The notes under the pieces were generated by a model. It saw nothing but the letters and a program-made list of their open reading frames with translations. It was not told where the DNA came from and made no database searches. From NCBI RefSeq assembly GCF_000208745.1, contig NC_030853.1:5700189-5764188 (forward strand): DNA of 64,000 nt, given 5' to 3'. Positions 22,466 through 32,646 of this stretch are shown one piece after another. The DNA comes from Theobroma cacao (taxonomy: Eukaryota; Streptophyta; Magnoliopsida; Malvales; Malvaceae). Within the stretch, counting starts at the first letter, position 1; each line of letters opens with the position of its first letter. A program made the position numbers and the translations under genes.

Positions 22466-24395
22466 TGTTAGTGTAAAAGTTTCAATATGCAGTATATCAA
22501 AAGGCGCGTGAATTGATATATTAAAAATTTTTGTAAAACACCCCATACCCTTAAATTTTAATGCAAATTCTAAGTGGATCCATTATTTTCAAAATGGATA
22601 CTCCGCTCAAAAGTGTAAACACTATTAACAAATATTATGAAAGATCTAAAATGCCCTTTTTTTCTTTATTAATTTAAAAAATTATTATTATATTACTGTT
22701 TTGAAAACAAATAAAAGTTTTTAAAATCAATAAAAAATTAAATAAAAATTATATAATAGTAATTTTAAAATTAATAATGAATAACATTGTTATTTCAATA
22801 TTGCCACATCATCAATCTAATGGAAACACTTACTGTTGACTAACGGCTAGACCCATGTGTCTAGCGAAAGATTTTTTTTGGGATGGAGTGTCCATTTCTA
22901 AAACTAATGGACCCACTTGGAATTTGATTAAAACTTAGGGGGGTGGGGGTATTTTACCCTAAAAATTTCTTTGAAAATCTAAGTGTAAAAATTAAAACCT
23001 TTGCACCCAAAAATATTTTCTAATATCAAAAATAAATTTTCTACAATAAATCACTAGGTATAAAAATTAATGAGTTAAGATAAAATATTTTTCTAAGAGA
23101 AAAACAATAAATTGATATGAATCTATTTTCCTAAGGCAAGTATGAACAATAGATAATAATGCGGAAACTAAAAAGGGAGACAAGCAATTTATAGTGGTTC
23201 GGTTTTTTGATGCATACGTCCACTCCCTTAGCAACCAAGGAATTTTAATCCACTATCAAGGATTCTTTCTTTTTAACGGGAAGAAATAACCTTTACACAA
23301 TCCACAATGAGATTTTTGTTTTTTCATGAGATCAAGCGATAACCCTTACAATCCATAAAGGGATTCTTGCTTTATACATATGAAGTGGTAACCCACACAA
23401 TCCATAAAGGATTCTTGCTTTTGATAGGAAACGATAACCTTTACAAGATAGCTTTTCAAGGTTAAGCTAGAACCTTTGAAATGAAGTACAAATTTCAACA
23501 AGGAAATGCATCTACAAAGGTTGGGTGCTGAGATTTTAAGCTTGTTTGTAGTGAGAGAAGAAATTTCAACTTGAATAGAATAAGGATTCAACTTTGAAAT
23601 CTTAATGGAAGACTAAAAATATGCTAGAGAGTGACGATAAGTTTATGACCTCTTAAAGGCTGAAATAACAAATGAGTATAAATGTTTGGTAAGAGGAGAG
23701 GTGAGGATTTAAAAGCACAATAAATGATACAATTTGAAGAGTTGTACAAATGTGAAAAGTGAAAATGCTAATAAATTTTAAGAGTAGAAATATTCTCTTT
23801 TAGCTGTGTTTAAAGTCTCCAAACCCTCATAAATATGGTGAGAGCTTGTATTTAGAGTTGTTGAAGCTTTAAAGGTGGTTGGAGGTGCATTAGGAAAATA
23901 GTTGTTTTGCACTTTGTTATAGGCTCTAATGGTCATTATCAATCAATAGATTACACAATCTATCGATAGATTCCCTTCAAAAAATTTTCAAATCACGCCA
24001 ATCTCTTGATAGATGCAAGTCAGAATCCTTTTGAAGTACTCTCCGGTGGCCATCTATCGGCAGATGTGCAGCATCTATCGATAAATGCAAGTCAGTGTCT
24101 CTTTGATGTTGTGCATCTATCGATAGATGTTCATAGTCTTTATGGTCCAAATGCTAGAATACCAACTATTGATAGATGATCTTCATTTATCAGTAGATAA
24201 GCTTATCTATTGATAGATTGAAGGCAGTTTTTCAATTTGAAGAACTTTTTTGCTTATTTTCAATTTAAATTGTTTAGGTTTTTCATTGAAACTTTTTCAA
24301 AGATTGTTTAAACTCATTTGAACATCTGAAAAACAATTTTGATCACTTGTTTCTCTAATCAAAACTTAGAATTAAATGAAGAGTCAAATCTAACA
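22466..24395 (-). mobile_element. SIRE/Maximus-like copia LTR (family F)
   Basis: Terminal inverted repeats TGTTAG (22466) and CTAACA (24390-24395) bracket about 1.5 kb of LTR-like sequence plus a MITE. The internal layout (GCGGAAACTAAAAAGGGAG near 23160, TTTATAGTGGTTCGG near 23190, repeated 'ACCTTTACAA' phrases) is the same as in the family-E LTR. From 23957 to 24217 it carries repeated ATCTATCGATAGAT palindromes. No convincing 5-bp duplication flanks these ends (AACCA left, ACAAA right). An alternative right end at 32672, with AACCA at 32673-32677, cannot be excluded. Confidence 0.5.
22531..22959. mobile_element. MITE, Mutator-type (9-bp TSD TAAAAATTT)
   Basis: A perfect 9-bp direct repeat TAAAAATTT at 22522-22530 and 22960-22968 flanks a 429-bp foldback element. 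The left arm (TTGTAAAACACCCC...AAGTGGATCCATTA) pairs with the right arm (TAATGGACCCACTTGGAATTTG ... TATTTTACCC) over about 80 bp with mismatches. The interior is AT-rich and non-coding. A 9-bp duplication and long TIRs fit a non-autonomous MULE. Confidence 0.85.
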
Positions 24396-24505
24396 ACAAA
24401 CAAATAAGTTTAGGATTACCTATTCCAATGAGAACTTGAATTCTCGACATTGTCTATGAAGTAGCTACTAAAGCTCCCTACAAATTAATTTCTAGACTTG
24501 CAAGT

Positions 24506-24848
24506 TCTTCAAAATGATTTATAATTAGGTAGATTATGTAGCTTAAAAAAGTCAAACAAAGGATGTCAAAACAGGGTTAGAGATATATCAGCTTTGCTGT
24601 CATGGGATGCTTTGATTTTCTAGCAGGTTAATAAGATGTAAGTAAATGTCTTAACGTTTTCTATTAAGTCCTTTAGGCATTAGTAATAGAGTCTGTAATA
24701 GCAAATGTTAGTTTTCTTACCCTTTCTAGATTTGTTAGCATTCAAACTCGTGTATATAAACCCCTATACTACACATATGTGAGAATAATGGAAATATACA
24801 GCTCATTCATTCCATTTTCATTTTTTGAATATTCTCCAGCTGCTTTCA
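24506..24848 (+). mobile_element. 5' LTR of the copia element
   Basis: Starts TCTTCAAAATGATTTATAAT and ends CAGCTGCTTTCA, directly followed by the primer site. The equal length and equal position of TCTT in the 3' copy, together with the TSD, place the start here and not at the TG nine bases further in. A TATA-like TGTATATAAACC lies near 24750. Confidence 0.88.
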
Positions 24849-24860
24849 TGGTATTAAAGC
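24849..24860 (+). other. Primer-binding site of the copia element (degenerate)
   Basis: TGGTATTAAAGC abuts the 5' LTR. It differs from the initiator tRNA-Met complement TGGTATCAGAGC by two transitions. Confidence 0.75.
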
Positions 24861-24935
24861 AGGTTGGGTTAGGGTTCAACCATTGAAATTCTTCATAGCA
24901 TAATCTGAAAACTAATCTACTATTTCCATATCAAA

Positions 24936-26088
24936 ATATGACAACCTCATAATCAACCCCCACTTTATCAACCTCTCTTTCAAAATCCTTATTGTCACCA
25001 ATTGAAGATCCAAGGTCTCCATACTTTTTCCACCATACGGACCACCATGGGTTGGTTGTCATCAACCCCAAGCTGACTTCAAGCAACTATTGTTCATAGA
25101 GTCGCTCTTTTCTGCTAGCTCTCTCCATCCATAACAACAGGGTTCATTGATGGTTCCATTAAATAGCCAAACTCAACATATGAGTTATATTCTTCATGGA
25201 CCCATTGCAACAATCTCATTGTGGCATGGTTGCTTGAGTCTATTTCTGAGCCAATAACCACTAATGTTTTCTATATGAATGCTGCAGCAGAGATATGGCA
25301 AACCCTTAAGAATCGATTCTCACAACTAGATGATACCAGGATATGTAATCTTCAATTTTCCCTATGTAACATCACACAAGGTACGCGTTCTGTTGACTCA
25401 TATTTTACTGAGTTAAATGGAATTTGGGAAGAACTGAAAAACTACCGTCCCCTACCCCACTATGAATGTGGGAAATGCACACAATCTTACTTTAAAAAAT
25501 ATATTGAGTTGTGGGAGAAAGATAAGGTATTTAGATTCCTTAATGGACTTAATGACAGCTTTTCAGTTCTTAGGTCTCATATTATCATGATAAAACCTTT
25601 CCCATGCTTAGATGAAGCCTACAACTTAAACCTTAAAGAAGAGTCCTAAAGGTCAATATTGATGCAAAATCAAGCTTTGTTGGAGACAACTACTATAGCA
25701 ACAATGATATAAAGTAAGAGAAGGCCTAAGAATGATGGCAAATGTTCACATTATGGCAAGAATCGGCATGTCAAAGACAAATGCTATCGTATCATTGGTT
25801 TTCCCCTCAACTTTAAGTTCACAAAAGGGAAAGGTGACAATATCATAAAAGCTATGTCAACACTCACCAACTCAGCTGATCAGCCACAAGTTGAACATCA
25901 AGAGGAACAAAAAGACAGTCCTGTATATAATTACTCTTTGACCAAAGGACAATTTCAAAGTCTCATGGTTCTTCTCAATGAACACTCTTTGGGTAACACT
26001 GATGATACACCAGCAAACCAAGTAAACCATGCCATAGTGAACTCAACGTTCAAAGGCTATAATTCACAAAATCAGCTAAAAGCTCATC
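24936..26088 (+). pseudogene. Copia Gag (broken)
   Basis: The likely start ATG at 24936 is soon followed by a stop (MTTS*STPTL). The frame continues with SPYFFHHTDHHGLVVINPKL and SSNYCS, the N-terminal signature of copia-type Gag. A cleaner stretch from 25221 encodes AWLLESISEPITTNVFYMNA, IWQTLKNRFSQLDDTRI, GTRSVDSYFTELNGIWEELK and FRFLNGLNDSF. A zinc knuckle near 25743-25785 reads CSHYGKNRHVKDKC, with Tyr in place of the second Cys, so zinc binding is probably lost. Stops at about 25648 and 25710 break the frame; 25854-26088 continues toward protease until the solo LTR interrupts it after a His codon. Confidence 0.8.
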
Positions 26089-28845
26089 TGTAGTACCTCG
26101 TACCTTGATATGGTGGCTAACAATGCTAGTTTTATGTTATTTAAATTTATTTTATGTTTTTATAGGAGTAGGATCAAAAATAATTTCAATTGGTGAATAA
26201 AGGTGCACAATGGACTGTTGCTCTATTTGCATATGTTTTGGTTTTTCAAGTATATATCCCATTACACAAGTTCATATGACATGGTTTTTAGACCACTAGA
26301 AAGTTAAGAGGCAGGGCTATAACTTTCATGTTTACCACTTTGCCCAGTTCTAGCAGTAAGGTGGTCAAAATCTTTGTTGAAGTGAAAGTATTATGTTAGA
26401 GGAACAGAATTTGGCAAAACCTTTGACCGTCGTAGCACTGGAAATTGAGAGCCACGGGCATCACCGTAATTTCCACAAACAACAAGTTTATGGGATTTTT
26501 AAAGCTATGGCTTTTAGGGGCTATTTAAGGAACCTTTTTTAAAAGATTTTGGACCTTTTCCCAATGTCAAAAGAGTAAAAAGATTACACAAGAAAAAGAG
26601 AAAGACAAGTGGCCTTGTTAAGGGCATTATTGTAATTGTATGAGAAATTAGATAAGCTTTAACTATAAAGATCTCATCTTTTCCAGCAGCTTCTACATCT
26701 CTAGCAACTTCTTTTTCTTCTTCCTCATCGCATCTAACGTTTCTCTCCTCTTCCATGAAAGCTTCTTCCATGAAAGCTTCTCTCAAGCTTCCATCACTCT
26801 CTCAAACTAACCTTAATTTTCATGCTTTAGACACCCTAATGTGGGGTTTTTTATACTCTTTTACTCCTTCACCTTAAACAAACCTTTAAAAGTCTTTCTT
26901 CAATACTTTCTCTCACTAGTTGAACTTTGTAAAGAGATAAAGAGAGGTTTCATGTTAGCTTGAGGACTCTTAGGAAGAAATTTCATTACAATCACCAAGG
27001 TGAGTGATGAATTAGGACTGGTTTTAAGTTGTTGATGATGGCTAGTAATTAGAATTATGAGTTGTGTTATTTGTTCAATTGTTTATCTATTTCTAGTGTT
27101 ACTAAAGTAGAGAAATGAAATAGCCAATCAAATGGGAATCGGAAGATAGATAGGAAAGGCTATTGAAGCTTGATTTGGGAAATAGCTTTTGGAGTGATAT
27201 TAATGTAAATTAGATTGGTTGTGATGTTTTTGTGTGTGATAGGTTCCAACAAGGCCCCTCAGCCCCATTTGGATCGTTAGGGAGGTTATAGTCGATTAAA
27301 GGTTCAACAAATACCAGTGAGTGAACTTGCATTAAAATGTTTTGGGATATACACATTTATGTTTGATTGAATCTCCTAAAACGTTTTATTGGTTTTTCTT
27401 CAAAAACTCACACGGGAACAAGCCCTTATAAAATGTTTTTATGTTATGAAATGAATAGTGTGATGAATCCATGTGTTTCTATATAATATTGATATATATA
27501 TATATATATATATATATTATGTCATAAATGGTACATTGTATGACAAAATGCAACCGTGCATGTGCGGGGTGACTGTGAACCTACCGGTGATGATGGTGGT
27601 GAGGGAGATGGATGGTGATATTACTCGTGTGCACGATGTGGGGGGATGCACACGATGATGATGTCACTTGTGCACAATGTGGGGGGATGCACACGATGAT
27701 GATATCACTTGTGCACGATGTGGGGGGATGCATGAAGCGATATATTGCTTGTGCACGATGTGGGGGGATGCACATGAGCTGGGTGAGATGGAGTGTCTGG
27801 CTATGTGCATGATGTGGGGGGATGCATATGAGCTAGATGAGATGGGGTGTCTGGCTATGTGCACGATGTAGGGGGATACACATGAGCTGGGTGAGACAGG
27901 GTGTTCGATTATGTGCACGATATGGGGGGATGCACATGAGCTGGGTGAGATGGTGGTGTATGTGCTTATATATATATATATATTTACTATATAGAGCTAT
28001 TTGTATTTGATATGTGATTGCATTGATTGTTGAAAACTTGAGTATTGTCAATGTGTTCAATTTAATGTGCAATGTGGCATGAGTGGATTTTTCTGGTGGA
28101 AGTGAAAGCCCCTTGGATTTTATTTGGCTAGAATTTTGTTGCAGCGAGAATGCCTTTTCGCTGTCGTGAGAGTCAATCTATTATGCTTGACTTGCTTGTA
28201 CTCTACTAAAGTTTTCACTTCTCAACTTCTTTGTTGTTCATGAGTCTTTCGTCATCAAGTGACTAAACAACCAAGGGTTTGAATGAGGGGTTTTTAAATA
28301 GAAATAAACTAAATTGCATTGTTTTGAACTTAAGTGCATCATGATTTCTAAACTTTCCTTAACGTTGCTTGTTCCCTTCCTATGTTCACTCATTGGGTTT
28401 ATACTCGCGTTTTTAAACTTCATGTTTTAGGTTTTCTGAGTTAAAGGTGACTGGATCCTACGACGAGGTGCTCCTCCTTATCCATTTGATCGGTAGGTTT
28501 GTCATGATACTAAGTGTTAGCACCCACGCCCAAAGTCACTCAGCTGATGGTCAAAGTCTTTGAATGTGTACATGTAAACTGGATGTAACTTGCTAAGAAT
28601 CATTTGGAAAAAACTATTTATGTATATTCCAATTAATGAATAACATTATGATTATATACTTGGATTTTATGAATTGATTTCAATGAAGTTATTATTTGAA
28701 CATTATGATTTATAGATCTTAAAAAGGGAGTATGGATGATACATGGACTAATGTATAGGTTCATATAAGAAGGCTTACTAGGGCCTAGTGGGCTATGCTT
28801 ATTGGGTCCTTACGCCGGTCATGGCTCGAAAATGGGGCTGCGACA
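26089..28845 (+). mobile_element. B-type solo LTR inside the copia gag-pol, TSD TCATC
   Basis: A perfect TCATC at 26084-26088 and 28846-28850 flanks sequence that starts TGTAGTACCTCGTACC and ends GGGGCTGCGACA. It aligns with the other B-type LTRs (GGAGTAGGATCAAAAATAAT near 26164; CACCTTAAAC; GGCTTACTAGGGCCTAGTGG near the end). Length 2757 bp. No interior. Removing it and one TSD copy leaves the copia reading frame continuous, so the insertion postdates a copia copy that was in frame at this point. Confidence 0.93.
27628..27960 (+). repeat. Minisatellite of GTGCACGATGTGGGGGGATG units
   Basis: About eight units share TGTGCACGATGTGGGGGGATGCACA, where the outer TGTGCA and TGCACA are inverted repeats of each other. 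Spacers are of two kinds: CGATGATGATRTCACT in the left part and TGAGCTGGGTGAGATGGRGTGTCTGGCTA in the right part, so the array grew by two different amplifications. The peptides Cys-Gly-Gly-Met/His-rich or Ser-rich read across it are by-products. Confidence 0.88.
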
Positions 28846-30046
28846 TCATCATCATCAGAAAAGTCATTTTATTGCTAGTTCATCACAACCTTCCATTGTT
28901 AACTCAAAAGTTTGTGGTATAATCTTAAAAACTCAATTCTCTCAAAACCATAATTGTTTTTCTGCATCACATAACATCAATAATGCTTTCATATTTAACC
29001 ATAATTCTTGGATTGTGGACACAGGGGCAACTGATCATATAGCATGTTCTCTACATAGTTTTACCACTTTTAAATCAATTCAAGGAGTTTTTGTAGAGCT
29101 GCCCAATAATGCCAAAGCACTAGTTACACATATTGGGATAGTTCAAATCCCCCCTACCTTGCAGTTAGACAATGTTTTATTTGTACCATCTTTTAAGTTC
29201 AATTTAATTTCAGTGAGTCAATTGTCTAAATCTAGGAATCATTGTCTAATTTTCACTAATAAACATTGCATCATACTGGAGATACCTTCATGGAAAATGA
29301 TTGGTGTTGCTGAAGTGAAGGTAGGCTTGCACTTGATGCAATGCAAGCTACTTGGAAAAAGACCTCAAGGATCAATCTCTGCTTCTACTACTATCAAAAT
29401 ACCTATCTGTAATAGTGTGTCATTAAGATTTAATCTTTGGCACCATAGGTTAAGGCATATTTTAGAAGATAGAATGAAACAAATTAAACAAGTTTGTCCG
29501 GACATCTTTTTTAAAGAAAGTTCAGTTTGTTACGTTTGTCCTTTAGCTAAGCAAAAACATTTACCTTTTCTGGTTCATGTGAAATCTTCTAAAGCTCCCT
29601 TTGATTTAATACACACTAATATTTGGGGACCTTACTATGTTAACTCAATACATAGATATCAATATTTCCTTACTATTGTGGATGATTTCACAAGGTTTAC
29701 TTGGGTTTTCCTTATGAGATTTAAATATGATGTTGTATCAATCATACCTTCCTTCTTTAAAATGGTCAAGAACCAATTTAACAGTACAATTAAGGAGTTA
29801 AGATCAGACAATGGCAAAGAGTTTGATCTCTTTGAGTTTTATGCTTCAAATGGAACATTACATAGTTTGTCTTGTGTAGAAACACCTCAACAAAATGGTA
29901 TTATTGAGAGAAAGCATCAAAATTTAATTGTGGTTGCTAGATCATTACTGTTTCAATCATTTCTCCTTACAAAATTTTGGGGACATGTTGTCCTAACAGC
30001 AATTCATTTGATTAATAGACTACCTACAATTGTTCTTAACAATTAA
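28846..30046 (+). pseudogene. Copia protease and integrase region
   Basis: Protease: SWIVDTGATDHIA, with the active-site DTG codons at 29018-29026. The integrase zinc-binding region follows (HHRLRHILEDRM ... CYVCPLAKQKHLPF). In the catalytic core the first acidic residue is replaced: the family has Asp before I/V-W-G-P, here HTNIWGPYY with Asn at 29618-29620. The second Asp (LRSDNGKEF, 29807-29809) and Glu (NGIIERKHQ, 29906-29908) remain. Open from the LTR insertion edge to a TAA at 30044-30046. The apparent upstream Met at 28802 lies within the inserted LTR and is not the native start. The Asn change should abolish strand transfer even if the protein were made. Confidence 0.85.
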
Positions 30047-30881
30047 TCTCCCTATCAAATGTTGTATGACAAAACCCTTTCTTATTCCTTTCTTAGAGTC
30101 TTTGAATGCTTATGCTTTACTTCAACCCTTTCTAGAGACAAAATAAAATTTCAACCTAGAGTAAGAAAATGTATTTTTTTAGGATATCCTATGAGAGTGA
30201 AGGGATATTTGCTATATAATCTAGTTACTAATTAGTGTTTCATGAAAGTATATTTCCGTTCAGTATTTTGCATCATGGTACTGATTCCACATTAAACATT
30301 ACCACAAACTCATCATCAGATCATTCTTATGTTTCTTTTCCAACTCAAAATTTCTCATGATTGCATAATGACCATGTAAGTCATAATGATGCATCAAACA
30401 TTGTAGATTGTACTTTACCTATACATGATTCAGATTTAGGTTTGCCCCATACTCATAACTTAACTACTGATGATGACTCACCATTTAATTTTGTTAATTG
30501 TAGACATTTTTCTCAAAATGACCACTATACCCCTAATATAGAAAACACTATTTGCACCACTGATTCTTTTCCTACATAACCTCTTAAACAAAGTACTAGA
30601 CTAAGGAAACTTCCCAAATACCTTGAAGCTTATCAACATCCTTTTTCTAGTAACTTTGCATCTCTTAAAACCACCACAGCACATCCTATAGAGAAATGTC
30701 TTTCCACAACAAAACTCTCCACTGTAAAGCATTTGCCATAGCATTATCACACATTCTAGAACCTACCTCATATCATCAAGATATTCAATTTTTTGAGTGA
30801 AAAAATGCCATGAACATAGAGTTAAAGGCCTTAAAGGAAAATGGTACATGGACAGTCATGCGTATTCCTTATAGTTTTTAG
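30047..30881 (+). pseudogene. Copia integrase C-terminus and linker to RT (broken)
   Basis: After the stop at 30044-30046 the frame continues with SPYQMLYDKTLSYSFLRVFE, CLCFTSTLS and KCIFLGYPMRVKGYLLYNL, the GKGY-type block that ends copia integrase, then a stop near 30233. The stretch 30361-30579 is the low-complexity linker rich in Asp, His and Asn, followed by RLRKLPKYLEAYQHPF just before RT. Several stops and at least one frame change are present. Confidence 0.65.
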
Positions 30882-31520
30882 CTTATTGGCTGTAGATGGG
30901 TTTACAAAGTGAAATTGCATGCTAATGGCATTGTTGAAAGGTATAAAGCCAAATTAGTTGCCCAGGTTTTCACTCAAAAGGAAAGGTTTGATTATAATGA
31001 GCAATTCAGCTCTGTTGCTAAACACACTACTGTTCAAATGTTCTTTGCTCTTGCTGCTATTCATGGTTGGTATCTCGCCCAACTTGATATTAATAATGCT
31101 TTTCTATATGGTGATTTACATGAAGATGTCTATATGAATTTGCCTCAAGGGTATATGGTTAAGGAGGAGTATCCATCTAATGTTAAATTGGTGTGCAAAC
31201 TTCATAAGTCCTTGTATGGCATTAAACAGGCATCAAGGCAATGGAATACAAAAGTCACATAATGTTTAATGAATTATGGTTTTGTTCAATCTAAGGCTGA
31301 CTACTCCTTATTTACCAAGATTTCTAATGATGGTTTCATTGATGACATAGTGATAGCTAGCTCTAGTCTAGACTTTGCAGTGGATGTAAAAACTTACTTG
31401 GAGAAAAGCTTTAAACTTAAAGACCTAGGAACACCAAAGTATTTCCTAGGCTTGGAAATAGCTAGATTGGATAAAGGAATGCTTTTGTGTCAAAGAAAAT
31501 ATGTTCTAGACTTTGAATGA
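30882..31520 (+). pseudogene. Copia reverse transcriptase (broken)
   Basis: GCRWVYKVKLHANGIVERYK opens the domain, followed by QVFTQKERFDYNEQFSSVAK, WYLAQLDINNAFLYGDLHED (first catalytic Asp present) and KLVCKLHKSLYGIKQASRQW. A TAA at about 31260 then replaces a codon before CLMNYGFVQSKADYSLFTKI. The catalytic DD (31341-31346) is present in NDGFIDDIVIASS, but the five to six residues that normally precede it (hydrophobic strand ending YV) are missing, an in-frame deletion. LEKSFKLKDLGTPKYFLGLE and GMLLCQRKYVLD follow. Confidence 0.85.
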
Positions 31521-32304
31521 ACATGGAATGCTAAAGTGTAAGCCTATTACAACCCCAATTGATTATAGCTGCAAGCCAACAAAGGCTGATGATACAAAGC
31601 AAATATCAAATCCTAGCAAATATAGGCAATTAGTCGGCAAGCTCATTTATCTGACTTTTACGAGGCCTAATATCACTTTTGCAGTGCAAACTTTATCACA
31701 GTTCATGGACAAACTAGAAGATACTCACCTGCACGCTGCATATCAGATATTGAAATACCTTAAAGTTGCACCAGGACAAGGAATTTTATTTCCTACAAGT
31801 TCTTCATTATAGTTGAAAGCCTATGTTGGTAGTGATTGGGCAGGATGTTGTAATACCAGGAGGTCTGTCATTGGATATGCTATGTTTCTTGGCAATTCTC
31901 TAATCAACTGGAAGTCCAAGAAACAAAGTGTCATAGCTAAAAGCTCTATTGAGGCTGAGTATAGAGCAATGGCTTCAGCTTGTTGTGAATTAATGTGGTT
32001 ACTTTTCTTACTGCAAGATCTTGGAATCAAGAACACAACAACTATAGACTTCTATTGTGACAATCAATCAAAAATACATATATGCAAAAATCTTATCTTT
32101 CATGAAAGAACCAAGCACATCGAGATGGATTGTCACTTCATTAGAGAAAAAGTGCTTGTTGGAATAATAAACCCAAAGTATGTATCAACCAACTCACAAT
32201 TAGTAGATTTTTTTACCAAAGCCTTACTACCAAAGCAGTTCAGTTTTCTTCTTGGCAAGATGAGCATTTTGGATATACATGCTCACCTTGAAGAGGAGTC
32301 TTAA
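31521..32304 (+). pseudogene. Copia RT connection and RNase H
   Basis: 31521-31812 carries the connection region (LKCKPITTPIDYSCKPT, YRQLVGKLIYLTFTRPNITF, HLHAAYQILKYLKVAPGQGI) and stops at 31810-31812. 31813-32304 carries RNase H: AYVGSDWAGCCNTRRSVIGY, WKSKKQSVIAKSSIEAEYRA, DFYCDNQSKIHICKNLIFHE, RTKHIEMDCHFIREKVL. The first acidic position of the DxDWAG motif is Gly here. The stop codon TAA at 32302-32304 lies in the 3' LTR, so pol runs through the polypurine tract, which is normal for this family. Confidence 0.85.
32288..32298 (+). other. Polypurine tract of the copia element
   Basis: TTGAAGAGGAG ends exactly at the base before the 3' LTR. It is the expected primer for plus-strand synthesis and supports the LTR boundary at 32299. 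Confidence 0.8.
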
Positions 32305-32641
32305 AAAAGATTTATAATCAGGTAGATTATGTAGCTTACAGAAGTAAAACAAAGGACGTAAAAACAGGGTTAGAGATATATCAACTCTACTGTCATGGGA
32401 TGCTTTGATTTTCTAGCAGCTTAATAAGATGTAAATAAATGTCTTAACGTTTTCTGTTAAGTCCTTTAAGCATTAGTAATAGAGTCTGTAACAGCAAATG
32501 TTAGTTTTCTTACCCTTTCTAGATTTTTTAGCCTTCACACTCGTGTATATAAACCCCTATACTGCACATATGTGAGAATAATGAAAATATACAACTCATT
32601 CATTCCATTTTCATTTTCTGAATATTCCCCAGCCACTTTCA
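32299..32641 (+). mobile_element. 3' LTR of the copia element
   Basis: Starts TCTTAAAAAAGATTTATAAT and ends CAGCCACTTTCA, 343 bp like the 5' copy, followed by TSD CAAGT. Differences from the 5' LTR are mostly C/T and G/A. Confidence 0.9.
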
Positions 32642-32646
32642 CAAGT

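Larger units (their letters stand above)
24506..32641 (+). mobile_element. Ty1/copia element with two 343-bp LTRs, TSD CAAGT
   Basis: CAAGT occurs at 24501-24505 and 32642-32646. LTRs of identical length (343 bp) lie at 24506-24848 and 32299-32641. The interior has gag, protease, integrase, RT and RNase H in copia order. A 2.76-kb solo LTR (26089-28845) is inserted near the gag-protease junction. My hand count gives about 26 differences between the LTRs (about 7.6%), mostly transitions, so the insertion is old. Stops and lost catalytic residues make it non-autonomous. Confidence 0.92.

Noticed and set aside
27581..27918. Ser/Ala/Pro-rich and Cys-Gly-Met-rich frames
   Set aside because: Same reason: minisatellite by-products in the B-type LTR.
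27628..27960. CRISPR-like array of regularly spaced repeats
   Set aside because: Spacers are themselves repeated, units drift in sequence, and the array lies inside a plant LTR with a target-site duplication.
28802..28850. ATG at 28802 as the start of copia pol
   Set aside because: It is inside the inserted B-type LTR; native pol joins Gag upstream of the insertion.
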